Positions 1 through 9,563 of a stretch of DNA of 64,000 nucleotides are shown piece after piece; positions within the stretch are counted from its first letter, which is position 1, and each line of letters opens with the position of its first letter. The position numbers and the translations under genes were made by a program. The notes beneath the pieces are model-generated. The model did no database searches and was not told the origin of the DNA. It saw only the letters and a list, made by a program, of their open reading frames with translations. Where the stretch lies: the NCBI GenBank assembly GCA_014204635.1, contig JACHLS010000006.1:186001-250000 (forward strand). Direction: 5' to 3'. The DNA is from Sporosarcina luteola (lineage in GTDB: Bacteria; Bacillota; Bacilli; Bacillales_A; Planococcaceae).

Positions 1-407
1 ATAGAGCCAGTTCCAATTGGTACATTAAGTACGACTTCGTCATGGACGTGAAAATTAATACGATATCCCGCTTCATCCAATCGAAGCAAGGAGACAGCTA
101 GACAGTCCCTAGCAATGGCTTGTATAATATTCTCGGTCAATTTACCGTCGTAAGTTGGAATTCTGCCCCACTGTTTGGAGCCTTGCTCCGTCCCTTCATA
201 GGTAAGCTGATCTTTTTACCAAAACGCTCGTCCACCCCAATTTTTGGTCTTACATAGGCGAGGGAGCGGCCAGAGGACAATATTATTAATAAAATTCCTT
301 TTGTGTAATGAAAGGTGAGACCGTACTGCATCTTCACAACGACTTTTTCCTTCACAGCCTTAATCGCAGTAGCTTGACTACTTCGTCTGCCCACTTAAGT
401 AATTCAT
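1..407 (-). pseudogene. Decayed phage-type family A DNA polymerase (palm/C-terminal part)
   Basis: Reading the minus strand gives a recognisable polymerase A palm. The segment AIKAVKEKVVVKMQYGLTFH leads to a GRSLAYVRPKIG block. In another frame come QWGRIPTYDGKLTENIIQ, AIARDCLA and INFHVHDEVV, the motif C HDE. These blocks lie in different frames, with breaks near 205-215 and near 390, so the gene is not translatable as one protein. The N-terminal polymerase part is missing, and the 3' end runs off the window edge. Phage and integrative-element polymerases of this type usually sit in replication modules with small Rrp5-like and DUF2815 proteins. This therefore looks like a prophage or element remnant. 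Family is confident; exact ends are not. Confidence 0.75.
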
Positions 408-420
408 CAACTGACATTTC

Positions 421-836
421 AAAAGATGAAATACTGTCAAGTCTTTGTTGGTGATAAGTGCTTTTACCTGCATCTGCTTGCCATCTTGCGACAAGGCAGC
501 GAGTTTCGACCTTACTTCCTCTATTGTCGGTAGCTTTTTGTTCTACAGATGTGCGGATTTCTTTTGCTCCTTCATTTCTTTCTTGCTGTTAACCGCCGGT
601 GGCAGGTTTGATTGATTACCTTCCTGCTCCCGCACCCAGGTCTCAATCCTTTCATCAAAATTCGTAGATTTGTTACTACAGCATGTACAAGTTTCGTTTC
701 GCTCATTTGATTTTTTCTCCGTTCTACTCATATCGTTCAACTTGTGCGGAGCAAGCTGAACACCGACAAAGTTATTAGGGGTTGGCCAACCTCTTGACTT
801 AATAGTAATATCTCTAATACCGTTTGCCCCGGACAT
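421..836 (-). pseudogene. Broken phage-type Rrp5-like small protein remnant
   Basis: A 97-codon open frame (start at 836) ends at a TAG near 543. Beyond that stop the same frame continues with LPTIEEVRSKLAALSQDGKQ and MQVKALI, then shifts to RLDSISSFEMSVDELLKWAD. That pattern (EVRxKLAxLSQxGKQxxVKALI followed by a C-terminal helix) is what I know from phage proteins annotated Rrp5-like, typically encoded near a family A DNA polymerase. One in-frame stop and at least one frameshift make it a pseudogene. It is joined directly to the polymerase fragment, suggesting an internal deletion of a replication module. The first 70 residues are not recognised. The family name is tentative. Confidence 0.4.
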
Positions 837-859
837 GCAATGTCCTATTTTTACACAAA

Positions 860-908
860 AAGAGCACCCCCAACGCGATATTTGAATATCACATTGGAAA
901 GTGCTCTT
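860..908. repeat. Inverted repeat with inner palindrome (terminator-like)
   Basis: Arms AAGAGCAC (860-867) and GTGCTCTT (901-908) flank a second palindrome, GATATTTGAATATC (877-890). On the minus strand the outer hairpin is followed by TTTG, so it may be a second, weaker terminator behind the restriction operon. Confidence 0.4.
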
Positions 909-919
909 GATTTACAACA

Positions 920-947
920 AAAAAATAACCGGACATTGAAAGTCCGG
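920..947 (-). terminator. Rho-independent terminator of the restriction operon
   Basis: On the minus strand the hairpin CCGGACT-ttcaa-TGTCCGG is followed by TTATTTTTTT. It lies 11 bases past the stop of the ImmA/IrrE-type gene and closes the xre-hsdM-hsdS-hsdR-peptidase unit. Confidence 0.8.
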
Positions 948-958
948 TAGAATTTGTT

Positions 959-2866
959 TTAATTATTTTCTTTTGAAAGTATGTTGTAATTGCTTGCTAT
1001 CATAAGCTCGTTACATTCATTAATGGTTTTCAAGTACATTCCAGACAAAATCCATTGATAAAGAATGTGCTTCTGATTTCCAGGCATAAATGAATACCCG
1101 GATTTGACCACCAAGTCTTCTCCCAATGGTGGCGGCAATTGTAAACCGACACAGATTGAAATAACAGTACCCAATTGCGGCTTATAATCAAATTCACTTC
1201 TTATGCGCTGGATTGTTTTTGAACTGACGCCCGCCCTTTCTGCCAATTTTTCTACACTAATACCGACCCTATTCATATGAGCTACAACACTATCCCCAAA
1301 AGTCATTGGTAGTTGACGTTGGATTGAAGCAATCTCATTTAACTTATTACTTAATGCGGTAAACTGTTTAGCTGCATCTTCAGCGGATAGGTTATGTGAC
1401 GATTCCGAAAACGATACTTCAATGAATACGTCGGATGCTACATCTCGAAAAAGCACTGCTTCTCTATAATATTCAATACCATATCGGACATTCGGCTTTG
1501 CTTTCACATCAAAAATCAAACAACATTCATCTATATGATTTCTTGCATACTCGGTAAGTGTCGCGAAACCACTGTCATTTTTCTCGATATATTTTGGGTG
1601 ATTAATACAGACGTGAGCGTTTACATAAAGAAAATCACCAGAGTCTATCAGCTTTGTAAAAGCTGGCTTTGTGGCATATTCGTATAGAACATCTTCAGCA
1701 CTAATAGAAAATGTCTGGTTGTTCTTTAAAGCAACTTTATCGAATGAATGGCCAGGTACATACTGTTCATCTATATAGTTAAAAACTCCAATTGCCTGCT
1801 TATATCCTAGGTCTATCATTCGAATTTTAGCGGCCACTTTAGACACTTCATAAAACTCAGATAACTCAGTAACAACTGCTTCAAAAATGGAATATGAATG
1901 CCCCTTTTCATTACATTTTTTATACTTAGCAATCAATTCCTCGATTTTTACTCTTGTTTGTTTTTCAGGCAGTAGAATTCTTGGCGCAAGGGCATTCGCC
2001 TGCCATTCCATCCAATCCAAAGGAGTTCTATTCTTTTCAGGCTTGGCTCCTTCGCGCACTTGGCAACTAATTGCTCGAGCTTCTCGGTTATACATTTTTT
2101 CAAGTTCAAAGAATTTTCTATGTAAATCCCAATGAACGCATTCGTGAATAATGGTGTTATTTAAAGAACCAATATTACGCATAAAAAATACATCTGGGTC
2201 GATGAGGATTGTTCCTCTCTTTACTTTTGCCTTCTTATAAGTACCAGTTTCGATATCATAGAATTTGATGCGTGAATCAGAGAAATATATTTGGCCAAAG
2301 ATTGTACCCAATTGAGTAATATGGACCTCAGCAACCTTTAACCCCATAATCTTTGCTATTTTACGAGCCGGAACTTTCATCGGCTTTTCAAGAGCTACGG
2401 GAAAATATTTTTTGAGAAACCCCTCAGCTACCCAATCCAACTCATCCTTACTAATTATAGGGACCAAGTACTCTGAAAGTCGGTTCCCCTTGCTCTCTCT
2501 CTGTTTCATGTAGACAGAAATATCAGTCACATCAAACTCTTGTAGCCCATCCTCTAATATTGAAGTGCAGGAAATCCTAAACCACTGAATTAAACCATCC
2601 GTTTCCCTGTTTCGCTTAACAGTTTCGGCAATTTGTATTTCCGCGGAAACAATGACATCAAAATAAAGGCAATTATTCGGCGCCCCGGTTATGTTTATCC
2701 ATTTAATCTCAAAACCTTCTAGACTTGCCTCATCAGGCTCTAGAACAAAATTTGATTGGGATTCAAGTTGGGAAGGATTTTCCTCAACAAAATTCGCCAA
2801 TCCTTTTAAGATTTCATCATAGTACTGTTCTTGAATTACGTCTTTAAATGAACGCATTTTCCCCAT
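959..2866 (-). CDS. ImmA/IrrE-type metallopeptidase with C-terminal HTH module shared with HsdR
   Basis: This is a 635-residue protein. Residues 1-160 form an unrecognised N-terminal region. An ImmA/IrrE-like zinc peptidase core follows, with HECVH at 241-245 and a likely third ligand Glu in EWQANALA near 287. Residues about 389-630 resemble the C-terminal tail of the neighbouring HsdR: an alpha/beta-looking segment (389-520), an XRE-like helix-turn-helix (VAHMNRVGISVEKLAERAG, 528-546) and a terminal helical part with INECNELMIASNYNIL. ImmA-type peptidases of integrative elements cleave HTH repressors, which makes the shared HTH module suggestive. The start has GGGAG 8 bases upstream. The gene is 63 bp behind hsdR in the same direction and is the last of the operon. 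The peptidase family is confident; substrate and role are inference. Confidence 0.88.
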   Translation of the reverse strand: MGKMRSFKDVIQEQYYDEILKGLANFVEENPSQLESQSNFVLEPDEASLEGFEIKWINITGAPNNCLYFDVIVSAEIQIAETVKRNRETDGLIQWFRISCTSILEDGLQEFDVTDISVYMKQRESKGNRLSEYLVPIISKDELDWVAEGFLKKYFPVALEKPMKVPARKIAKIMGLKVAEVHITQLGTIFGQIYFSDSRIKFYDIETGTYKKAKVKRGTILIDPDVFFMRNIGSLNNTIIHECVHWDLHRKFFELEKMYNREARAISCQVREGAKPEKNRTPLDWMEWQANALAPRILLPEKQTRVKIEELIAKYKKCNEKGHSYSIFEAVVTELSEFYEVSKVAAKIRMIDLGYKQAIGVFNYIDEQYVPGHSFDKVALKNNQTFSISAEDVLYEYATKPAFTKLIDSGDFLYVNAHVCINHPKYIEKNDSGFATLTEYARNHIDECCLIFDVKAKPNVRYGIEYYREAVLFRDVASDVFIEVSFSESSHNLSAEDAAKQFTALSNKLNEIASIQRQLPMTFGDSVVAHMNRVGISVEKLAERAGVSSKTIQRIRSEFDYKPQLGTVISICVGLQLPPPLGEDLVVKSGYSFMPGNQKHILYQWILSGMYLKTINECNELMIASNYNILSKENN

Positions 2867-2929
2867 AGACTAGTCTCCCACAATACAAATAATTTATGCT
2901 AGAAAATACATTCGACCACTCAATTGATT

Positions 2930-5900
2930 TTATTCATCAGAATTTCCTAGTAGATTATAATTACAGGATCTAAGTAGTTCGTTACACTCGTTTATTGAGC
3001 AAGTGTAGCATGTTGTAATTATTAAATAGTACAAGTTGTGCTCTTCAGTATTTCTTAAAGTATGGCCCGATTTTGTTAATAAATCAAAGCTCAACATAGG
3101 CGGTAACTGCAAACCAATGCATAAAGCAATAATATTTTGGATTGAAGTAGAATAGCCTTCTTCGTTTCTTAATCTTTGAATTGTTTTGATTCCTACTCCC
3201 GATTTTTCCGATAACAGTTCCACTGTTATCTTTTTTCTTTTCATGTGCGAAACTAAAGTGTCCCCTAAAGAGCCTGTAAGATTATTTCTAATCCCAGTTA
3301 TCTCTTTTGCTTCGTTAACTATATTATGTGCAAGCGCTATAACAGAGCTATTTAGTGTTGATGGCGTATATGAAAGACTTGTATCAGTTATACCAGAACG
3401 ATAAAAATATGAATCTTCCATCCTATATTCAGTAAATTTATCAAACTTATAAGAGAAGTTCAAAACACATTCCATAAGGTTTTCTTTAGCATATATGGTT
3501 AGTTTTGTTTCACCGCGGGAGTCTACCGTAACATATTTACTATTATTGATGACAAAATATCCATCAACATAAGTAAATGCCCCTAATTTAAGGGTGCTCT
3601 TAAAATAATCACTTGTCTTGAGCATATCAATCGCATTCACAAGACTGATTCTCTGAGTGGTACGTTTGACAATATTTTGGGATTCACTTTCTTCAATTAC
3701 AGTGTGCTTTTTAAAATTTTCAGCTTGTTCCATTACCTGTTTAAAAATTTCATCATCCCACTCAGGGGGATATCCATTTTTATACAGGAGAATGGTTAGG
3801 TCCATATTTAATTTATTCTTTATATCATCCCTTACAGACCAATCGGTGTACTTAGACTTTTCATCAACAAGCTCTTTTATTTTTTTTGCTAAAACAATAC
3901 ATTTTTCATCCTCGTACTTAAAATTATGTTCATCTCGAACTTTAACCAAAATATCATAAAAAGCCTTTTCCTCAAATGATATTCCCATCTGTTCAAAAGA
4001 TGTCTTATCCTTATGCAATGCATTCATTATATTAATAAGTTCTTCTGATAAATCATTTACAAATTCTTCAACCACTTCACTTGTAAAAACAAGCTTATCT
4101 CTATTGTTATACCTTTCAACAACATCTCTAAGCCTTTTATCAAATTCAATTGCCTTAACCTTATTAATCCTGCCGTAACCGGATATAGCTTTCTTCAATA
4201 ATTTAAGCAAAGCATTGTACTTACTAAATGGCATTTTTATTTCTTCGATTTGTTTAACCAATTTTTCACCAAAAAGATCTTCTGGCTCTTCCGCATTAAC
4301 TATATCCTCAACACCAGTGCAAGAAATAGCGGCTTCTACCATTTTTTCAACACGTCTATTCATGATTTCGGTATCCGGAGCATGTCCTCTTGTTTGCTTA
4401 AAGACAATTGAGCGCGTCGCTAAATAAAATTGCGCTCGATCAACTTCATTGTCTGTCAGTTTTCCTGACGGTAGACAGATTTCATAGGCTGCTTTCATTT
4501 TCTTAGTTAAATCCATATAACGGGTTTCAAATTCTTTTGAAATTTGAACATACTCTGATGCACGATTAAGACACATTAACCTGTCTAGAGGCTCTCCAAA
4601 ATAGAAATCTTTCGCATCAAAATCTTTCATTAAATTGTCTACTAAACTTAAATAGTTCCTGTAGATTCGAAGAGTTGCTTCAATATTATCTACTGGACCA
4701 TCATTACCGCCATATTGTTTTAATGCTTGCAACATATCATCTTTTATTCCTATGTAGTCGACAACTAGACCTTGTGTTTTTCCAGCATACACCCGATTAA
4801 CTCTGGATATGGTTTGAATCAGAGTATGATTTTGAATAGGTTTATCAATATACATGACGGCTAATGACGGCACATCAAAACCTGTAATCCACATATCAAC
4901 TACTATGGCTATTTTGAAATTAGAAAGAACATTTTTAAATTGTTTATCTAAGGTCTTTCTATATTCTTTAGTCCCCAGTAAATTGTATAAATCTTCTTCA
5001 TCATCCTTGTCCCTTGTAGCGACAAGCTTTATTTTTTCCAACGGCATAAGCTTGTGTAGCTCTGCAGGCGATAATTCACTTTCATTTTCGCTCCTTTTAG
5101 GAACATTCCATTCAGGTCTCAGTTCTACAATAGCTTTCAAAACTTCATAAGCAAGTTTCCTATCACTACATACAATCATTGCTTTTTGAACTATTTCCGG
5201 TTTTTCGTCACATAAATTTTCATAGTGTCCAACAACATCTGATGCAAGTTTCTTAATTCGCCCTGGGTGTCCTAATAGTTTTTTCATATTAGACATTGCT
5301 TTTTTGCTAGCTTCAACCTGTTCGGTACTACTTCCTTCATTAGTGCATTTTTTATAATAATTTTCAATCTCTTTTGCTTGAGCATCATTTAAGATAACGC
5401 GCGCTAATCGCGGTTCATATGCAATCTTGACAGTTATTCCATCTTCACAGGATTCTTTCATCGTATAAGAATCAACAATATTTCCGAATACTGCAATAGT
5501 CTCTTCGATTGGTGTCCCAGTGAAGCCAACATAAGTTGCGTTCGGGAAGGAATCCCTTAAATACTTTGCAAATCCAAACGTGGTATGCGCTCCTTTTTCA
5601 GTTACCTTCAGGCTTGATCCTGTATTAGTTTGCGAGCGATGAGCTTCATCCGAAATACAGATAATATTATTCCGCGGAGATAGTAATCCTATATCTTCAC
5701 AAAACTTTTGTATGGTTGTTACATAAACTCCTCCGCTTTCTGTCATCCCCAATGCGTTTTTCAAATCCTGCCTAGTTTCGATACTTCTAACATTTTCATC
5801 ATGTAAATACGATTTAGATGCTGTAAATAATTCTGATGTTTGTGTATCTAAATCATCCCTATCAGTAATTATAACAATCGTCGGATTATTAAATTTGTCT

Positions 5901-6841
5901 CCATCTCGAAGCATTAACTGGCGCGCTAAAAATAACATAGTGTATGTTTTTCCGCATCCAGTCGCACCAAAATAAGTACCACCTTTACCGTCGCCATTGG
6001 GTTTTAACTGTTGCTTTATATTTTCAAACATTTTCTTTGTAGCAAAATATTGGGGATAACGACTAACAACAGCTAAATCTACATCACTTGTATCTGGATA
6101 ATAAACAAAGTCATTAAGTAACTCGATGATTCTTTCTCTTGATAAAGCTCCCTTGATCATTGTAATTAAAGAGTGGATACCATCACTTACATTCTCATCG
6201 TCATTTATTTTCTTCCAAGCATAATAATATTCATAAGGAGTAAATATTGTTCCTAATTTTGAGTTAGCTCCATCTGTAATCATTGAAAGGAAACAATATT
6301 TCATTAAGTTAGGGATATCTCTTTTATAACGATGATTAATCTGTTTCCATGCATCAAGTATAGTTGTTTCCTCTCTGATAGCCGATTTAAATTCACAAAT
6401 ACAAACGGGAATACCATTTATAAATATAATTAAATCTGGGCGCCGAAGTTCGCTGCCTTGAACTGAGTATTGGTTAACAACCTTAAAGATATTATTGTCA
6501 AGATTATTAAAATCAATAAGAGATATATGCAGATTTTGCAACGATGAATCATCACGTGAAATTGAAAACCCACTATTTATTAGTCTATAAACTTCTTTAT
6601 TCCCATCGTATAAAGGATGTGATGGTACAAGCTTTATACTGTTTATTATTGTTTCGATCTCATTTTCAGTTAGATTCTCTTTATCGTACTTGTCAAGAAG
6701 ATATGTTTTCAAATCTTCTGTTAAAAGAATATCCTCAAATAATCGATGAATATTCTCACCATTTTCATAAGTATAATCTTCTTGCTCAAACAACTTTATA
6801 ATTGCCTGTTCTAACTCCTCTTCAGTAAATTTATCGCTCAC
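2930..6841 (-). CDS. hsdR: Type I restriction enzyme R subunit with fused C-terminal HTH module
   Basis: Motor and nuclease subunit of a type I restriction-modification complex, which cleaves unmodified DNA after ATP-driven translocation. Visible motifs, numbered from the GTG start, are PD at 135 with ExK at 150-152 (PD-(D/E)xK nuclease), Walker A GATGCGKT (292-299), DEAH (398-401), TGTP, and SRVNRVY with a downstream VVDYIG. The usual HsdR C-terminus ends near residue 1055. Here about 250 more residues follow and match the peptidase encoded next door, including the HTH VSHMKRKKITVELLSEKSG and INECNELLRSCNYNLL. I chose GTG at 6841 because AGGGGG lies 6 bases upstream. A longer frame opens at ATG 6898 inside hsdS and is less likely. 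At about 1303 residues it is long for the family. Confidence 0.93.
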   Translation of the reverse strand: MSDKFTEEELEQAIIKLFEQEDYTYENGENIHRLFEDILLTEDLKTYLLDKYDKENLTENEIETIINSIKLVPSHPLYDGNKEVYRLINSGFSISRDDSSLQNLHISLIDFNNLDNNIFKVVNQYSVQGSELRRPDLIIFINGIPVCICEFKSAIREETTILDAWKQINHRYKRDIPNLMKYCFLSMITDGANSKLGTIFTPYEYYYAWKKINDDENVSDGIHSLITMIKGALSRERIIELLNDFVYYPDTSDVDLAVVSRYPQYFATKKMFENIKQQLKPNGDGKGGTYFGATGCGKTYTMLFLARQLMLRDGDKFNNPTIVIITDRDDLDTQTSELFTASKSYLHDENVRSIETRQDLKNALGMTESGGVYVTTIQKFCEDIGLLSPRNNIICISDEAHRSQTNTGSSLKVTEKGAHTTFGFAKYLRDSFPNATYVGFTGTPIEETIAVFGNIVDSYTMKESCEDGITVKIAYEPRLARVILNDAQAKEIENYYKKCTNEGSSTEQVEASKKAMSNMKKLLGHPGRIKKLASDVVGHYENLCDEKPEIVQKAMIVCSDRKLAYEVLKAIVELRPEWNVPKRSENESELSPAELHKLMPLEKIKLVATRDKDDEEDLYNLLGTKEYRKTLDKQFKNVLSNFKIAIVVDMWITGFDVPSLAVMYIDKPIQNHTLIQTISRVNRVYAGKTQGLVVDYIGIKDDMLQALKQYGGNDGPVDNIEATLRIYRNYLSLVDNLMKDFDAKDFYFGEPLDRLMCLNRASEYVQISKEFETRYMDLTKKMKAAYEICLPSGKLTDNEVDRAQFYLATRSIVFKQTRGHAPDTEIMNRRVEKMVEAAISCTGVEDIVNAEEPEDLFGEKLVKQIEEIKMPFSKYNALLKLLKKAISGYGRINKVKAIEFDKRLRDVVERYNNRDKLVFTSEVVEEFVNDLSEELINIMNALHKDKTSFEQMGISFEEKAFYDILVKVRDEHNFKYEDEKCIVLAKKIKELVDEKSKYTDWSVRDDIKNKLNMDLTILLYKNGYPPEWDDEIFKQVMEQAENFKKHTVIEESESQNIVKRTTQRISLVNAIDMLKTSDYFKSTLKLGAFTYVDGYFVINNSKYVTVDSRGETKLTIYAKENLMECVLNFSYKFDKFTEYRMEDSYFYRSGITDTSLSYTPSTLNSSVIALAHNIVNEAKEITGIRNNLTGSLGDTLVSHMKRKKITVELLSEKSGVGIKTIQRLRNEEGYSTSIQNIIALCIGLQLPPMLSFDLLTKSGHTLRNTEEHNLYYLIITTCYTCSINECNELLRSCNYNLLGNSDE

Positions 6842-6858
6842 TTCAATCCCCCTCTTGT

Positions 6859-7971
6859 TCATGCTTCCATTAGTGACCCTTTTATTAGTATTGGACATAT
6901 CGATTTACGCATATTTTCCAACTTGTTTATTATTTGTTGTCTCTTTCCGTACTCGTTAAATATCTCTACAATATCTTTCTGAATTTCAACTGAAGGAAAT
7001 GGAATTTCATATCTACATAAGTCTTCCCAATTCAACACTTCTCTTGCGCTTCCCCAGGAATTGAAACGAGCAAAGCGGTCAAAATCAGGGCGAGAAAGAT
7101 ACATGAATAAATAACTAGGGAGCAATTCATCACTTGTACATTTAAACACTATATATGACGATGAAACAATATAGGTCCTATTACTATCATTATAAGCAAT
7201 GGATATCTTATCACCATTTCTTGAGGTAACGGTCACATATGCGAACGATTCGGGTTCTACCACTAAGTAAGGAGTTAATAATACATTTTTCATTTTGGCT
7301 TTCGTTTCAATAAATACTTTATCAATTGAAATTCCTTTTACATCTTCTATTTCATATGCTAAATTTGAATTTTTTTCTTCAGATTGCCCAATATAACCTC
7401 CAATAGACTTTTTAGGTACCTCAGAAATCAATTTACTTATATACAAATCATATGTGTTAATCAGCTTATCCCTACTGCTCTTATATGAATCTATATTCTT
7501 CTGTAACGAATTATAAATATCCACATACTTCTGTTGTGTTTTGATACTCGGTAAACTTAGATCTATTTCACAAAAGCGAGACCATTCCAAATTTCCCCGT
7601 ATAGATGAATCTGTACAAAACCAAGCGTATCTATCAAATTCCGGAGAGCTCATGATTATATATAAATAGCTAGGTAGTATTATGCTTTCATCAATTATTT
7701 TAAAGACAAAGTATGCCGGAGATACGACTAAATCCTTTCCAGTATTGTTCAATGCAACCGGGATTTTTTCATCTCGCCCAACATGCATTAAATTGAAGGC
7801 AAAGCAGTTAGGTGGAACAACCGAATATTTTGATGTATCTGCCCCTACATACCTAGATGGCATAAATTGTTTATCGATATTAATTCCCATGACATTATCA
7901 TAAGTAGGGTTCCCACATTTGATTGATACGAGACTAACAAATTCTCCAATTCTATGTTTAGTCAATCCCAT
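6859..7971 (-). CDS. hsdS: Type I restriction-modification specificity subunit
   Basis: HsdS recognises the bipartite DNA target for both methylation and restriction. The 370-residue protein shows two target-recognition halves of similar layout. Each ends in a conserved pattern of the type LPSYLYIIMSSPEFDRYAWF / LPSYLFMYLSRPDFDRFARF, followed by an L-P-S-x-x-x-Q-x-x segment and a helical spacer. The halves share clear internal similarity, as expected of a duplicated fold. ATG 7971 is preferred over 8025 because GGGGG lies 7 bases upstream. This gives a 14-base overlap with the end of hsdM, and the stop sits 17 bases before the hsdR start, so translation is probably coupled. At 370 residues it is slightly short but complete. 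Confidence 0.92.
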   Translation of the reverse strand: MGLTKHRIGEFVSLVSIKCGNPTYDNVMGINIDKQFMPSRYVGADTSKYSVVPPNCFAFNLMHVGRDEKIPVALNNTGKDLVVSPAYFVFKIIDESIILPSYLYIIMSSPEFDRYAWFCTDSSIRGNLEWSRFCEIDLSLPSIKTQQKYVDIYNSLQKNIDSYKSSRDKLINTYDLYISKLISEVPKKSIGGYIGQSEEKNSNLAYEIEDVKGISIDKVFIETKAKMKNVLLTPYLVVEPESFAYVTVTSRNGDKISIAYNDSNRTYIVSSSYIVFKCTSDELLPSYLFMYLSRPDFDRFARFNSWGSAREVLNWEDLCRYEIPFPSVEIQKDIVEIFNEYGKRQQIINKLENMRKSICPILIKGSLMEA

Positions 7972-9526
7972 AACCAATCCCCCTAAATGCGTCTTGAAGC
8001 ATAGTCTGTGACTCCTTTTCTTCATTTAAAATTCTCTGCATATCACTTTGAATTTTCGCCATCTCAGCTTCAAAGTCAATTTCAAGATCACGATCAATAA
8101 ATTCAATATATTTTGACGGAACTAAAGAATATCCCTTTTCTCGTATTTCATTCTTATGTACACTTCTACACAATTCAGGAATATTTGAATACTCATCTTC
8201 AAAATTAATACTTTGCCAAGAGTTATATATTTTTTTAATATCTAAAATTTGCTGTTCGTCAAACATTACGTAACTCTTCTCATAAATATTTTGATTCCAA
8301 CGTCGTAAATCTACAAAGAGTATTTCTTCTTCTCGATCACGTAACTTTCTACCATTTAATACTCTCGCCTTCTTATTATTATTAATAATCCATAGCGTTA
8401 CACTAATATCAGTCGAGTAAAACATATCTCTTGGTAAAACAAATATGGCTTCAACTTTATTATTTTCAACCAACATTTTTCTAATATTGGCTTCTTCCCC
8501 TTCGGCTCCTAGTGCTCCGTTTGCAAGTAAAAAGCCAGCTATTCCATTAGTAACATCCAGCTTGGAGAGCATGTGGAGTATCCATGCATAGTTGGCGTTG
8601 CTTACCGGTGGCGTACCATAACCATCCCATCTTGCATCAGATGTCAGTTCATCTTCATCACGCCAATTTTTGAGATTAAACGGTGGATTTGCCATTATAA
8701 AATCCACTTTCATATCCTTATGTTGGTCATTCAAAAATGATGATGCATTCCGCTCACCTAGATCACTAGCAATACCCCTTATCGCTAAATTCATTTTAGC
8801 CAATCGATATGTTGCTGGACTGGATTCTTGCCCGTATACTGAAATATTAATTTTATTCCCATTATGGTTCTCTACAAATTTAACAGACTGAACAAACATA
8901 CCACCTGAGCCACAGCAAGGGTCATAAATTTTTCCTTCGTACGGTTCTATTAACTCCGCAATTAAATCAACAATACTCTTCGGGGTATAGAACTCCCCCT
9001 TTTCCTTTCTTTCATCTATAGCAAAGTGTTGAAGAAAATACTCATATACTCTTCCTATTAAATCTTTCTCATTGAAACGCTCTTCAGAGATTTGATTAAC
9101 AGTGTCAATAAGGGACTTTAATGTCTTAACTTCAACACGGAGCCCAGAATAGAATTTTTGAGGTAAAGCACCCTGTAATGGTTTATTATCCTTTTCTATA
9201 TCAGCCATTGCCTGATCAAGTATATTAGCAATTTTATTATCCCCAGCGTTTTTTGTAATGTATGTCCAACGGCTAGTTTCTTCAAGATAAAATACATTCT
9301 CCGCTAAATAAAATGCCGGCTTATTTAGGAATATCTGATTATCCCCATATTCTTCTATTAGTTCATTTCTCCTAGCTTCAAACTTATCACCCGCAAATTT
9401 TAAGAAAACAAGACCCATTACTGCATTTCGGTTATCGGCTTGTTCAACTTTACCGCGCAATACATTTCTACAGTCAAATAATATATCTTCCAGCTTTTTT
9501 TCTTTAGTTTTTTTTGCTTTAGACAT
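7958..9526 (-). CDS. hsdM: Type I restriction-modification DNA adenine methyltransferase
   Basis: N6-adenine methyltransferase subunit of the type I complex, 522 residues, which is normal for the family. The N-terminal helical HsdM domain (residues 10-140) precedes the Rossmann-type catalytic domain with DPCCGSGG (202-209, S-adenosylmethionine binding) and NPPF (280-283, catalytic). KGEFYTP (176-182) is the usual motif X region. A helical C-terminus (about 480-522) should contact HsdS. It starts 38 bp after the small XRE gene with the SD AGGAGG nearby, and its end overlaps hsdS. Base composition is A+T-rich like the rest of the island. Confidence 0.95.
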   Translation of the reverse strand: MSKAKKTKEKKLEDILFDCRNVLRGKVEQADNRNAVMGLVFLKFAGDKFEARRNELIEEYGDNQIFLNKPAFYLAENVFYLEETSRWTYITKNAGDNKIANILDQAMADIEKDNKPLQGALPQKFYSGLRVEVKTLKSLIDTVNQISEERFNEKDLIGRVYEYFLQHFAIDERKEKGEFYTPKSIVDLIAELIEPYEGKIYDPCCGSGGMFVQSVKFVENHNGNKINISVYGQESSPATYRLAKMNLAIRGIASDLGERNASSFLNDQHKDMKVDFIMANPPFNLKNWRDEDELTSDARWDGYGTPPVSNANYAWILHMLSKLDVTNGIAGFLLANGALGAEGEEANIRKMLVENNKVEAIFVLPRDMFYSTDISVTLWIINNNKKARVLNGRKLRDREEEILFVDLRRWNQNIYEKSYVMFDEQQILDIKKIYNSWQSINFEDEYSNIPELCRSVHKNEIREKGYSLVPSKYIEFIDRDLEIDFEAEMAKIQSDMQRILNEEKESQTMLQDAFRGIGYGID

Positions 9527-9563
9527 TATTCCTTTTCCTCCTACGATAGCTTATCTTAACACT

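Noticed and set aside
6842..6898. Longer hsdR starting at ATG 6898
   Set aside because: No SD there, and it overlaps the end of hsdS by 40 bases, whereas GTG 6841 has an ideal AGGGGG.
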